This document shows positions 36,617-51,600 of a stretch of 64,000 nucleotides of DNA, piece after piece. Numbering within the stretch: the stretch's first letter is position 1; every line of letters starts with the position of its first letter. Origin of the DNA: Phorcus lineatus (Eukaryota; Mollusca; Gastropoda; Trochida; Trochidae); the NCBI GenBank assembly GCA_921293015.1, contig OV121096.1, positions 9,365,000 to 9,428,999 of the forward strand, in the 5' to 3' direction. A model generated the notes under the pieces. That model saw only the letters and a program-made list of their open reading frames with translations. It ran no database searches and was not told the origin of the DNA. The translations under genes and the position numbers were made by a program.

Positions 36617-39600
36617 TTTAAGAACAATGTTACGACATCGAGTTTCATCTATAAGTTTATGTAAATCTATTGTTTAACCAGTCCATGTTTGAAATTATTA
36701 TTTTTGCGTGTTTCATCGGCTTTGTGGCTTCGGTAATAACTAGAACATTATATTTATGTCTGTGCCATCATTTGTTTCAGATGTGGAAATACCGCAAATG
36801 ATCTATCCATCACACTACAGCCCCTTAATGAGGTAATGATAGTGTCCAAATGTCGCTTGTTATAGAGGTGGATAGACGTTTTCGTCCACCTAAACATATC
36901 GTATTGATATCGTTGATCTTCATAATGGATAGCATGATATATCGTTGATCTTCATAATGTATAGCATGATATATCGTTGATCTCCATAATTAAACGCATG
37001 ATATATCGTTGATCTCCATAATTAAACGCATGATATATCGTTGATCTCCATAATTAAACGAATGATATATCGTTGAACTTCATAATGAATAGCATAATGT
37101 GTCAGTAGTCCCAGATACGAGGAGAGAGGTGAGATTCGGAGTTTACCGATACGACGTCTTCTGATGGGAGACATGTGCTCCACACAGTGAGTGTGTCTCA
37201 TTATATCTCGGAACACTCGCTTCCTATCAGCCAGCAAAACATTAACATATTTACAAAGCAAAGATAAAATAAAAGCCCCCGTTAACAGTACTGATAAATA
37301 AACGAAGTCGAAACAGATACGCGTGGCAGAAACGTTTGTTCTGTCGCCAGCACAGTTGTCATCAAATATGTTGCAAGCTTGTATTTGCTTTTTAATATAC
37401 CTGTTATTGTGATAACCCGTAAGACAGACGTATTGCCTAACATTTTGCCTCTGAAACGCACATTTGTTAAAAATTTAATTGATTAAATTCAGGTTAGCGA
37501 AGGTAGAGTTGAGCAGGTGCATCCTTCCGCTCAGGTAAAGAGTTTAATTATCTATATTTATTTCCCCTTTATAAATACATTAATTCCTTTCAGCGTTCGT
37601 CTTGATCTTTGAATTAATAGAATGTTTTTGTTTATGTATTACATTTAACGTGTGTTGCCTTTCCTGTATGTTCAAGCTCTGTGACGATACAAAATGAATT
37701 CCTTTCGGGGTAATAAAGTATTATTATTATTAGTAGTAGTAGTAGAAGTAGTAGTAGTTTTTTTAATTATATAATTCTCGTGTAGTGATAGATATTCAAA
37801 TAAAAACTATTCAACGGTATTAATGAATAAGATGCTAATCAAGATGTTTATCATTAAATGACCATGCCATTTGTGTTCAAAGAATATGATGCCGAAACTG
37901 TGTGATGTATGATTACTTCAATTTGCGGGTATTCAGTATCATTCAACATAGGGTATTTTTTCAAATCAACCAATCAAAATCGAGAATACAACGAAGCCTT
38001 GTTACAGTACTTCATGATTTTGACGAAATTGACTCCGCTGCCTAACAACTGATCGTTGCCGATGCATTGAAATAGAAATTCCGTATACTGGGTATACACA
38101 CTCTCTCGTTTTGTATTCATATCATGTTTACCGTTAAACATCCCGCATAATTGTTGATAGCAAAATACAGTGAGAGAGAAGAAGAGACACGAATGTTTTT
38201 CAAAATACGTATTAAACCACTAGCAATTTCTGACTCGCGACACAAACCGTCTATAGATACGATAGAGTATTAGTATTACATAGATACAATAGAGTATAAG
38301 TATGACAATTAGTAGCCGATTAAATAATAGGTACTGCATGCTTTTTTGCATCAAAATTCAGCATGGTGTCCATTAGAATTTAAAGTTAAAAAAGGATATA
38401 AGAATTCTGAAAATGATATGATATATAAAACTTACAGAGCTAAGATAGTTTAACCTTAAATAACATGCCAAAACTCCTTAGAATTGTGTTCTTTAGATTA
38501 ATCGATACATTATTTAACAGATTTTCATAGAATTCTAATTAACGATAGAGTATAAAGTGATATATTGCAGTGGTCAAACCCTTTGAAAGACACCTCTCAC
38601 AGAAAGTTGTGACGAACAGTAAATTGTGATACATTATAGAGCTGATGATAGAAGGTTATTGTTGAGAAAACGTAGACACAACATCCCGTCCGCTCTGTCC
38701 ACCCCCAATCCTCTCCTCCCCCTCTATACTTTCAACAAGAGATAGAACACAGCAGGGGCGGGGAACAAATCTGCAACACGCCAGATAGCGCACTTTTTTC
38801 TATCACTCGCGGTTGTTTTATCTTTCACGTGAAAAAGGCCATTGCCCACATCCTACTACCTTCGCTGACAATTTGATCACCAAGCGGGCAACTTAATTGG
38901 GAAATGTTTGCGAGTTAACTCCCCCTTCTCCACGTGACTACTTTGAAAGAGATACCAAACAAACAGAGGAATGTTTCTTAATGCTTGATTGACTGGTCGC
39001 CCCGCAGTGATGCTGAAGGGGAAATGCCGTATGGAATACCATTTCCTAATAAAATTACTGACGAAATATATTCTGATGAAAACCAACTCGTTTTTTGCCT
39101 TGGCTGTCAGGTTGTCAGCAGAGTGCACAGGGCCCTAAAAGTTCTTTTTAAAGTAATTTATAAAACAAACTCCAAGGCCATTCAGCTCTAGAGCTATCAT
39201 ATATGGCGTTATTTATTGTCTCTGAGGTTGAAAAAAACACAATTCACGATTTATAATCCTAACTTGTCACGGTATGCCTATACAAAATACTCGTTAACAA
39301 ACAGGTTAAAGAGTGTACCATATTTAGCCTTTTCAGATTTTCTGAATATAAGTCAAGAATTACCTCAAGAATTACCAAAGCTCTAAAACTACCGCGAACT
39401 ACAACCCCCTATAAATGCCCCTAAGACAATAATCCCCAACCCAAACAGTCACCGCTATCCCGCCATTACTTTCCAAATCACTTTCACCCCGTGGTTAGCC
39501 CCTTCTACCTTGCTAACACCGTGAGTAATTACAAAGCTCATTGCATGTAGCTTTAAAAGACATGGAAGACACTTCGCAAGGATAGCAATAAAAGTGACTA

Positions 39601-42600
39601 TCAATACACAAGGGCACACAAAGTCATATTTGTTAAATTTCCTTTAAAGGTCTAGTGAGCTAAGAAGTACGAAATTAACTGAAACTTAATGTTCAGTAAG
39701 TTACTTAATATAATATCTCATCAACACATGGAAATAATGGTTCTCCTTCGTCCGAAGAGCAATACGGTTTGCCTTGATGTAAAGATACATGGCATACATA
39801 CCTAAATTTTAGTACGTTAAATAGTGATACAATAGACACATTTCGCAATGGACAAAACTACAGTATTGAATCCACATAAAACTATCCTTATACCCAATTT
39901 GATATTATGGAGTATCCGGAAAGGGTGAAATAGTACAATTATTATAAGATGTTTGTTAGTGTAACGCTCCTGCACGTTACAACGTGAATGGTTCTCATAA
40001 GCCGATCAGGCCAGCGGATTGGCTGCTTTTCATATCAACCATATCATTAACATGCTCATTCTGGCCTCTTCAAAATAATCCTATAAGTTTATTTATTTCG
40101 ACTCTAAATATGGACTTAAGAGCGATCACGTTACAGGAATTTCAGAGAATAAATACGGCATTTTTGTTTGATGGTTTAGTTTTCTCGCTGGTGGTACAAG
40201 CCCAACACGAAGGCTACAAACTGACTGTTTACTTTCTAATTCACTTCATGGAGATTTGCTTTAGATGTTTACCTTCTGCACAATTTGTAAAGTGAGTCGC
40301 GAGGGTCCCCACGCTCTCTTTTCAAGTGTCGGTTTACCTGCCTCGTTGCTTGCGATGGTTTGAGAGGCCTACCGATACAGATAATACTACTGCCAGCCAA
40401 GTCGACCCGACTTGCTACTTGTTACCGGCGAGCCTTCGCGAGATGTTATCGATGACATCCTGGTGACCTTTGTCATGTCACCCTGCCTACCGCATGCATA
40501 TGTCAGCGCCTTCGAGAGGGCGAACCAGTCGGTGTAGCAACCCAGTTTGTTTTGTTCTTTACCAGATAAAGATCGCTTATCATATCAACTGCTGCTCACT
40601 GCCGGTGCAGAAAGCAGATACCGTTGCTGCACACAACGCTGTAGGTAAAATAGAACAAGACAATGTATTTCGACACGACAGTTGGTTTCGCAATCTTACC
40701 ATCAAATCAAATGATAAATATTTCACAGTCGCCTTTGCATAAAGGCGATAACTTTCTAATCATTACTACCGTTTTTTCAATATGTCTATCACTTTCGAAA
40801 AAAGAAATGTCAGTCTATTTACCAATTGTTTTTTCTTTGGCATCAGTTAAACATTAATTGTCTATATGAAACACTTGCATTCCACTGACAACCCCAATCG
40901 TAAAGGATACGCGAACACGACGAATAAACTGCAAAAGACAAAGTTCGTCCCTCTGAAGCGATAAAAAGACTATTGTTGCTGTATCGAATGCGACACCTTC
41001 CCATCGCTCTTTGGCAGCCGTTTGTTCAGTTTTCCTTCTTTGTCAGTTCAAGATAAATGCACACCGTACTTAAAAACTGTTTTTTACTTGACATGGATGT
41101 TTTTATATGATTTAGAATTAAATATATATCTCACTCTACTTTCCTATATTTTCTACAAAAGAAATATTATGAGGAATATAACACATCTTTGACCCGGAAG
41201 TTGTGTTTATCAAGTCATACTCTACTATTTGTGTTAATTTAAGTCCTGGTGATATCTTTTTGATGAATTCAAAGCTTGGTATAAGGTTAATTATGCACAT
41301 TAAAAATGAGCGATATTGCCTCAGCTATTGTAAAAGCATAAATCAAAGTCATACTTCCGTGCATTCAAATCACCTGTGAAAACGATTCGTTTTAACAAAA
41401 TCAAATTTATCAGTAATGATATGTAGTTACTGGATCTTATAACATGACATCCACGTTAATGTGCAATGCTCGTGCATATATCGTTGTATTTGGGGTCACA
41501 CTATCTGGATTGGTAAAAATTCGTTTTCGTGTCGAGAAAGTTTTGGATTCGAACCCACACCCTCAGGGTCTGGCAATAAGGCGAACAATGACCGCTAACG
41601 CTAACGCACTCGACCATCAAGCCTTGACCAAACATTGTAAATAGTTCTTCTGAAAACTATCGTATAAGACTGGAACATTCCGCTCGACTGTGCACGAGAC
41701 TAAGGATCGATCAGAACGTTCAACTTCACGTGTATATGAGTTCCCAAGTAATGTTGCCGACACTGTTTCATGGCCTGTTTTAAGAGAAAACTAATTCAGA
41801 CACCACTTCTTCCCTCCTAAATGTCTGCAAAGCGCGGTCATGGCTCTCAGGAACATGCCGTAAATGTGATACTGTAACCAAATTAATTTTATTAGGGTTG
41901 AAAAAGACTTATTTAAGATGTTCATGTATCACTCCATTTCCTTTTTCACACAAGCAAGGCAATGTCATAAAATAACTCAACAATGCTGAGAGTGCTCCCA
42001 GACAAAAGACGTTTATATATCGGAGGTGTCGGAATTCCACTGTGAAGTGCTCTATCTGTAAGGCTAACCCTTTGTACTGACGCTTAATGAAAGGATTCCT
42101 CGTTTACCGTCAGATAGTATTGCCCGATAGCTTACTCTAACATCTATCACGGGGGTGTTAGGATTCTATCACTCTCAGATCGCACCTCGAAGGTTATTAA
42201 CACTAACGCTTGGCGTATATCGTGTCTCGCCTGTCCATCACTGCTTGTGTCGGTGCGGGAGCCCTCCCTTCTGCCTGACGAGTCAGACTGTTAATGTCTC
42301 ACCAACATGTAATTTCAAGCGTAATATCTGTAAAAAAAGTTGTTTCTGGCAGACCAAGGGTATGTTCCAGCTTGACAAAGGACCCAGCGGTCTATCCAAG
42401 CATATAGAGAATGATACAAAGAAAAATTCCACCCCTTTCACACTAGCTATCAAATGATGCAAATATCTGATCCCCCCATTTCAGTGAAAAGTCATCATAA
42501 ATTCCGACAGGACTGATAATATCACTGGTTGCGTTCTCCGGGTAGACGCTCATTCCAAGGAGATATAGCTTCTTTTACCATAGACGGCGGAAAAATGTCA

Positions 42601-45600
42601 GCTATTGCCTGATATATCATATCTATGTATGACGTAACATTTGGTATCTGGTTCAATACATTAGATGTATGATTTTTGTCTCCACATCTGGATCTAGATT
42701 TGATATGTGTATCATTTGATATTTATAATCAATTTATACATGAAGATGCAACCAGATGAGTACTTGATATCCATCTTGAACATAATGTATACTGTAAATA
42801 TATTGTAAAACAATTAGTATCATATATATACCCTGTATGGAAATGTGTATGTATCAAATGACAAATGTCTATACAGGACGTAATGTCACTGGAAATGGCC
42901 CTCATAAGAGAAGTGGTCCGTAATCTGACTCATTTCGGGATTCAAATGGTTTTTAAAGGTGCTTAAGACGCTCCTCCACTCGAAAGTGTGCCAACCCACT
43001 TGAACTAAAGCTTTCGGGCCAGTAATAAAAACACTCGCGCTAGTTTCGTAAGATTCAATTGACCCACTCATAATAAAACCGTATCTACAAAAAAGCTCAA
43101 CCTTCTGCGTAGCATGTGAATTATAAGAGATGTTCAACGAGAAAATAGGGAAGAATGATTGTACATTAAATACCCCTAACTAACATAAGCTGTAATTTTG
43201 AACTTTCAAAATTCAATAATTTCATATTGTATCGTAAACCTGTATGGAAAGATTATAACGTTCAAGAGACTCCGATTCATGGACGCTTGGCGAAGCTAGG
43301 TGAACAGCTAATCAAAGCTAGAAATAGCAGGTAATGGTCGATGAGGTAACATAATCCCATCCGCAGGTTTATTTTGAAGAGAAAGTTCAATATATAAGAA
43401 CATGGTGATTCAGTAATTCTAATTTTCTGGAAGGGTTCTGTGAGGTGGTTGAAACCCCAAACAGTATCAATTGTTTCAGACTAGTTTCCGTTGACTATCT
43501 TCCCATGCGGAGATATTTGACACTGTCAAAGTTAACAAAATAGCATGTGCTTCCCAGAATGAGCTTGGTTTAAGGAAGGGTGGGAAGATCCAGCAAATAT
43601 TTCTTGAACTATTCCGTATGTATGTCCTTATGAATAACCTAAAGCTTTGGTTCGAAATGAGGAAGGAGGCCAAGGTCACCATACTCAATTTGGCCCTGTT
43701 TTTCCAAAGAAGAAAGTTGGCGATACATATGAACATATTCTAGGTAATGCTTCTTGAAATATCGCACTGACTGGCGTACCTTGCAGGTATCCATGCTGAA
43801 AAGTCCAAAATTTGCTTGCAGATAAGGTCACCAATTTGACCTTGCGTCTTTCCTCAGGGAAAATTTCTTATTTCATATGACCTTGAAAATAGGGTCAAGG
43901 GTCCTTTCCTTCTTTCTGGTGAACAAATATGCACAATATGAAAGTAACTCGTAAGTAGTTCATAAGTAATACCAATTCGTATGTAGGTATGGATGCTGAC
44001 CGATATAGTAATTTCCGCCTCGCTCAAAAATGGGTGAGGTTTATTGAAGTTTGGCCATCTTGATAAATGTCAATATATGAACAAAAAAATCAGTATCTGT
44101 CGATGAATGGTACATTACTATGTCTAATCTGTTACTCAAGACAAAACAAAGTTTTAATGTATAGTTGGTATGGTTCATGTTTAGCTAATGCTGTGATTTC
44201 AATATGTAACAGGGGATCGTTTTGAATCTGTTTTAATGAATCCTATTTTTCATTATTTTAAGACATTTCTTTCATTTGACGAAACAAGCATTTGTTGAAC
44301 CAATGTGTCTCATGCAATTATGACAGGAAACTTTGGAAAAGTATATGCTAATTGATTCATGTGTTCTACCTCAAACTACCGGTTTGTCCGTCGGGACACT
44401 CTTATTTCTCCTACCTATTTTTTAGTCAATCACTGGAAGTGAGTTACCAATAATCTACAAACATTTCGCAAAGGGGTCGTTGGTAATTCCCGATATCGTT
44501 TCCGGAACAGAAACTCAAAACTGTATAACCTCGATAAGCTCAATAAAACTTGGTATGTGGGTCAAACAGCATGTGTAGATGTTCCTTTTGGGATATTGAT
44601 CTTTTCGTTTTTTATTTTTGTCAGTTTCCATGGAAAAGTAAATAGAATTTCGTTTTCAGTGAAAAACTCAAAAAACGAAGATTTAGATCAATAAAAAAAT
44701 TATTATGTGGGTTCTTCCGCATGCATGGATGTGCCTTCGTTGGATTCAAAGTCTTGGCGGTTTCGATCGAACCTTACCTTAGAATTGTTTCCGGAGCAGA
44801 ACTAAAAAACTGCAAGATCTTGGTAAACGGACAGATGTTTCATGGTCAACCAGCAAGTTTTTTTTAGGTTTTTCAACTACTTCGGAGTCTTATTTTTGGC
44901 AATTTTCATGGATCGTTACCTAAAAAAATTTTTTCAGGAGCAGAACTTAAAAGTAACAGCTCAATGAAACTTTGTTTAAAGACCAATCAGCATTGTTGAT
45001 GTTTTCATCTACTTGGGATTTATATTTTGGAAGTTTTATTGAAAAGCGATTGCAATAAAAAGTTGCGATGTGAAACAATCGCTATTGTGTAGGTCGCATT
45101 TATTAACAATGACTTGTATAGGCTACAATGTTAGTGAAACGTGAGTGACTTCAGACTGATAGAAACATAAGGTTTATCTATAATCATAAATCTATATACT
45201 TATCCAAATGATGAGCCCCATGATGTCGGTCTCTCTGCCTGTTAATATTAATGTCAATCATGTTATAACTGTCACAAAACAGCACCTCCTTAACTAAAGT
45301 AAAGTTAACATTATACCTCAACACCATGAAAGGACACGACATCTAAGTCTTGTTTATACAGGAACATGACTCACAAAAGCCTGTCGCCAAAGATCGGATG
45401 GCATCATAGTTCCAGTACGACACTCTATCATATAGGTGCATTAGTCAATACATTACATACATATAGATTAAGGTTTATAAACGCTAACACTTCTAAACTT
45501 GTATTGCATAGAATGCTTGCATAAATACAGCAATCGATCGAAGGGTTCATGAAGTAAAATATTTATTTAAATTTACACTTGTATCTTTAAAAAAGATATG

Positions 45601-48600
45601 AATATAAGACATTTCATTTCATTTATCACGAAGAAATGTAATGAAATATGAACGTGAAATAACAAGGCTAGAAAATACAAGGCTAGAAAATACAAAAGGA
45701 TAATGAAGTAAATGATATTTCTCATACCATTGTTTTAAACATTTATACAAGTACTTTCGAAGCTCTCTCAAACCTAAGATTTACGAGTTTCTTAATGCTA
45801 AGAGGGCTTCGAAAAATCTAGGCCCTGATACACAACTACATTTCTTAAAATGATGATTACAGTTCTAGAATAAGCAGGTGCCTACTTATATCCAACCTTC
45901 CAAAAATATGTCACAACTATGATGTTCATATCAGATATGTAAATTATTTTCCCAAACGTTGAACAAATAGTTATACCTGAAGGTTGCTGGCCATTGCTCT
46001 TTTGTATTGTTCAGCATTTCGACGTTTGAGCTAACGTTTATCAGTGGTCTTTAATACTCTTTATATAGAGATGTTCTAAAGCGAGAAAGCAATAAATCAC
46101 CGGAGAGATGGTATCGGTAAACGCCGTGGACTAAGATAAGGTGTGCATTCTGTCTATCAATGACGCGTATTTGTAGCTGTCTCGCTCACCTGAACAAGTA
46201 AATGTAATCAGTGCCTATAAAGAGGGCACCTGTTGATTGTATCGGACAGCTGAGATGGAATGTCCAGGATGCGATGACCCAGAGAGGCCAGACACACATG
46301 CCAGATCACACACGTGTCAACGTGCAAGATTTGCTACCTACACGCACACAATCTGGTCATGGCGACTTAGCAAACGTGCTCAAATGTAACAATATTATCT
46401 CTGTTTGGAGTTGGGTGAATAGGCGTTTACCCAGACGAAGTTCTCATTACAAGGTGTGGTTAATCGTTATAGTCCTTTGAAAGGAGTTCTTCAGGGCTCC
46501 AACACGTCACCTTCTCGTTTGCAGTGAACCGGGCACTAATTATACTAATCAGCGGTAACCTAATAGACTTTATTCCCTTTAAAGAATACGGTTTCGCTTC
46601 GTACCATGTACATATTCAAGTGATACGAAAGATGCCTTAAAAAGTGTTTCTCATCCTGAATCTAAGAAGTTCAAGACATGGCATGATACTTAGTTTTGTC
46701 CGAATTTACAGTGTTAACGTTTTGCTTTCATACACATCGGGTAATCCAAAACCTGTTAATTGAATAAGATCACTTGAAGTTTGTGGCAAAATATAATGTT
46801 TTTTGTCGTTACTTCATGTATGCACGTATGTAAGTGTTAATAGAGGCAAACTTCCTCCACAAGTGGTGAACGTTTCATAAGTTGTAATTTTCTTAATTGT
46901 GGTTACCTTGAATAACAACCAAACTTTTCATTCTAAATTCTCATTACTTTAATTGTTTTTAAATAGTGGAGTCATTTTAGAATGTTGTCTTATGTAGACC
47001 TGCCGAGTACTTCAAATAAAATCTAGTTGAAACTCTGATACGTTGTGTGGATTAACTGATGATGGTATCAACCCCCTTATAAATACCTTACACATTTGTG
47101 AGTATCGTGAAATCTTGATTGTGGTTAGCTTGCATGAAATGTGAGGTATAAAGAATGCGACCTGTCATTATTGACAAAATCATGATATCAAATGGATGCG
47201 CCCAACTACCATGCTGATAATACCGCCACTGACATATCGGACTGGGAACGCCAATCTAGGTATTCATGTATAGAATCATCAGACATGGTGCTGAGCTCGA
47301 TTACGGAAGATTGCGAGTCGATTGATCAACAATAATAAGATGTATATCCGTTCCACACGTAATATAAGTTGAATGGTAGTCGAGCGCTGGATTTACAGGT
47401 GCCAGGATCCAGTCATTATTAACTATAGGTGATGGGGTCAAGCCATTATTAACTAAAGGTGCCAGAATAGAGCCTTACTGTACTAAAGGTTCCAGGATCG
47501 AGCTATTAATAACCCCAGTTTCAGTAGATTTACTTACTTTAGGTGCAGGCTCGTGCCATTATAACTATGAGTGTAAGGGCCGAGCCCTTCTTTGCAGAAG
47601 GTGGCAGAATAGAACCATATTAAACTAACGGTACCAGGATTGGGCCATTATTAACTAAAGATATCAGGATCGAGTCAGATCTGCGAACTAAAGGGACAGG
47701 GTGGGGCCGTTATAGAATAAAGGTGACAGGATCGAGTCATAAACTATAAGTGTAAAGGTTAAGCCATTATTAACGAAAGATGCTAGGAGCGAACAATTAT
47801 GAAATAAACATGCCAGGTTACAGCCATTATAAACTAATTATGCTAGGAACGACCAATTGTAGAGTAGATATGCCAAGGGCGAGGAATGGTAAATAAAAGG
47901 TGCCAGGATCGAGGTGTTAAATCATGAAGGTGCCATTATACAACCATTATGTACTCAAAGTTTCAGGAACGAGCCTTCATGAACTAAAGATGCCAGGATC
48001 TAGACTTTATTTTCAGGGGCATACCTTGTCGGCTTAGGGTGAAGTATATTGAAGGTGAAATGATTTTTATCAGGCTACTTATCATATGTAAAAGTTGGCA
48101 GTAACCAATACTAAAGAATTAGTTACTCTCCAGAAGTTAAGCAAACTACTTTTATGCAACTTGTGTCTACCCCGCCTCCATTCGCTTAGCAAATGTGAAA
48201 AGACTAACTAACTCTAGTTGAAGGCACTATTAGAAATATGACTTCTCCGACAGGTAGACATCAACTTCAAATAATTAAGCAATGAAAATCAAATGTTCTA
48301 TATCATGGCTAGACAAGTCACCCCATCACATATTGATGTTCCTAATTTATCAAGCATGACTACACATTACCCTTTACGTTCAACCAAAATCAGCACTGCA
48401 TTGTTCAAAGTCTAAGGTCTGAATTTTTATCATTTCGCTTAAATATTTGTTATAAACAAAAATCAGTAACAATGTCATGTAATTATATCATAACCTACCA
48501 CAGGGAAAAAGGAACGGTGATATGTGATAGTATACACACACGGTCTGTTAAATCCAAAATTGTCTGACCAGAATAACTTCAAATAGTATCGAATAGCATG

Positions 48601-51600
48601 ACGCTTCTTTACAAAAAAGGTCTGCTGGAAACATTGTAGTGGTATGTCTTTGTGTTATATATTACTGTAATTAGTTTCTTACAATGATAAACGGCAATTT
48701 ATGCGACCATCTGCCACTGTCAATCATGCTGCTGGGGTACATAGACGTCATCGCCGTCCCAGCTGTCATCACAAAACATAATACCCCTCAGAAACTATGA
48801 AATAATCCGAATGAGCACTGCACCAGTCAAAGGCGGTAAGTGTTACAAAGAAGTTGATGGATAGATAAAGTAAAATGATGTTAGAATGCAGTCAGGATAT
48901 TTAGAATGATCCCAAAATGCAGTGAGGATTTTCAGAATGGTGCCGGAATGAAGTCAACTTATTAAGGATAGTGCCCAAAAGCAGTCATTTAAAAAGATGC
49001 CAGAATGCTGTCAGAGTGTATAAAATGATGCCAGAATGCTGTCAGAGTGTATAAAATGATGCCAGAATGCTGTCAGAGTGTATAAAATGATGCCAGAATG
49101 CAGTCAATATATTAAGGATGATGCCAGAAATCAGGCAGGGTGTTTTGAATGCAGTTCGGATATTCAGAATGATATGAGATTGAAGTAAAGATATTTCGAA
49201 TGATGACAGAATACTGTCGGTGTAAGGAGAGTGGTGATAGAATACTGTCAAGGTTAAGAATGATGATAGAATGCAGTCCGGATATTCAGAATGATATGAG
49301 ATTGAAGTAAAGATATTTCGAATGATATCAGAATGCTGTCGGTGTATGGAGAATGATGATAGAATGCTGTCAGGATATTCAGAAGGATAGTTGAATGCTG
49401 TCAGGGTTTAGAATGATATGGACAAGAATGCATAAGTCGACCCGCATCCCGGCGTATTCGGACTAACTGTGTGTTTGGATTGTCTTTTGGGCTCATCTTC
49501 CAATGAATCAAGTAAAGTGAAAGAATATCTTTACTATCGTTAAAAAATATATATAAAATATATTGATTGCTTCGATAAATTATTTACCATTTACTTGAAC
49601 ATGAGTTAATGTAAATCCGTTTTGATAAACATGAACCATGAAACTGATGAATTAAGAATGAGCTAAAGAATAAAAAAGCATTTATAGTACAGTCAAGGTG
49701 TTTAAAAATAGCTTTTTTCAGCAACCTCCAAATATATTCATTTCGATGCTATTTCGAGTCATCCCATATTTAATGAGAAATGGGTATATCACCCTTCGAT
49801 GAAGTTATACGAACACCAGAGAGAAACAGTACCCACGTATTTGACAAAAAGTTCCGAGTGAGCACGGGTTGTTTTACAAATGACTGACAGCTACATGGGA
49901 TGCTTATATACTACATGTCAAATGTCAACTGAAACTCGGCCAAGCTCAACATCTCCCTAAAATACAGTATTTCAACAAATATACTGAGCAAGATAAATTA
50001 CGGATTTTGGACTATTTATAATTGACATGTATCTCGGAGTCAAGACATTAGTCGGTCATTATGTAGAATATCAACATTTTGATAACCGTGTTCCCCTAAG
50101 TATGTTTGTTTAGTGTATATTCTCAACGCTTGAGAGAAGCAGTTCTGAATTTGACGTACACGCATTTACCGTGTTATGATTAATCACGAATGGTACTCTT
50201 CGTTCGCTTAGCAATCGTATACCCTCACTAATTCGTCGTATTTGAAAGACCATTAATCTTAAATTGGACTAACAAAATCATCATTTATCAGTCTACCTTG
50301 TTGGAACATTCACATTGTATGTACAGAAATATCTCCAGACAACAGTACGCTGTCTTTCGGTGTGTCAAAATACTTCCAATTCCTTTGGATTAGCAGTTTT
50401 ATATTAGTATTTATCACGTCTGATTCACGTTCCGATATTTTCAACATATGACATTATTGCGAGTCATTTCTGTTGAGCAGCATTTAAGATAGTTGTTGCA
50501 GACTCTTTGTTGATTTTATTTATTTCATTGTGTATTTATCAAACTTTACTGTCTGACGGGTCGAAACTAAATTCATTAATTGAAGAATGGCTTCATCAAA
50601 GGGGGAATTTACTAGTGGGGTATTATTTACATCACAAATCCATTTTTAACAAAAACAGTTTTACTGGAAAGGGGGGGGGGGGGGTGACATTCTTGTGTAA
50701 AGCTTTAAAGGGACAGTCCTATTGGGTATATTTTATGTTTTATTTGTAATTCAAGGGAGCATTTATACAAGTATGTTATAAGTACATGATTACAAAATAA
50801 CGTAATTAAAACATGCTACTAAGTGTAACATTTTGGTTGATCAAAGTCATAGTCTCGATTTTGTAAGGCAACCAAACTGGGCTAATTATTCTTCACGAGC
50901 AAAAATCCAATCACTTACACCAATATTTCCTGTCGCGTCTGCAAAGATTTTCATTTTTAAGCCCATGAAAAGCCTTCTATGGCATTACAAGGCATTGAGG
51001 ATTAGTCTTATCACAAATCAGTTGTAATTGTGTGGATATTCTATCCATTCATATAGGTTATTTTCATAATGTTGTAATATTAGTAACAGAATACCGCCTT
51101 TCTTCATTTCATTTTCCCTCAAGTAAACCAAGTTTAAACAAACTCCTGGTAAAGTGAAATATTGCATGAACACTTTGAAATCCTTCGCTGAAGAAGTCAT
51201 TCATTCAAAATATCCTCACTATAACCGCGTAAACGTGTCCACGTGACGACCTTGAATAAATCTATTTAATTCTTTGAATTTAATTTATGTAAATATAGGG
51301 AGTTGAAGGGTCGTATGTAAAGCTTCAGATGAAATCATTGAATTCAAATGATTCAAAATGTCTCACTGCAACAGAAACCTAACGGAAACTTCTACTGAAG
51401 TGAAGGATTCAGCTTTCTTCACTGGTACGGGAGTAAGGCAACAAATTGGGCCGCTGATTTATGTGTTTGGATACACTGGCCGGCTAATTTCATTCATTGG
51501 CCGGCGCTTATTAGATCAGGTCCAGACAGGGCACATGACCTCGGCCGCTCCACTGGTCAAGATGCCAGTACAAACTCCGGCCAGCGCTGCAGTTAGATGA

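Noticed and set aside
40470-40742. 90-codon plus-strand frame in intron 1
   Set aside because: No recognisable domain, no supporting splice pattern, and codon choice as in random AT-rich DNA.
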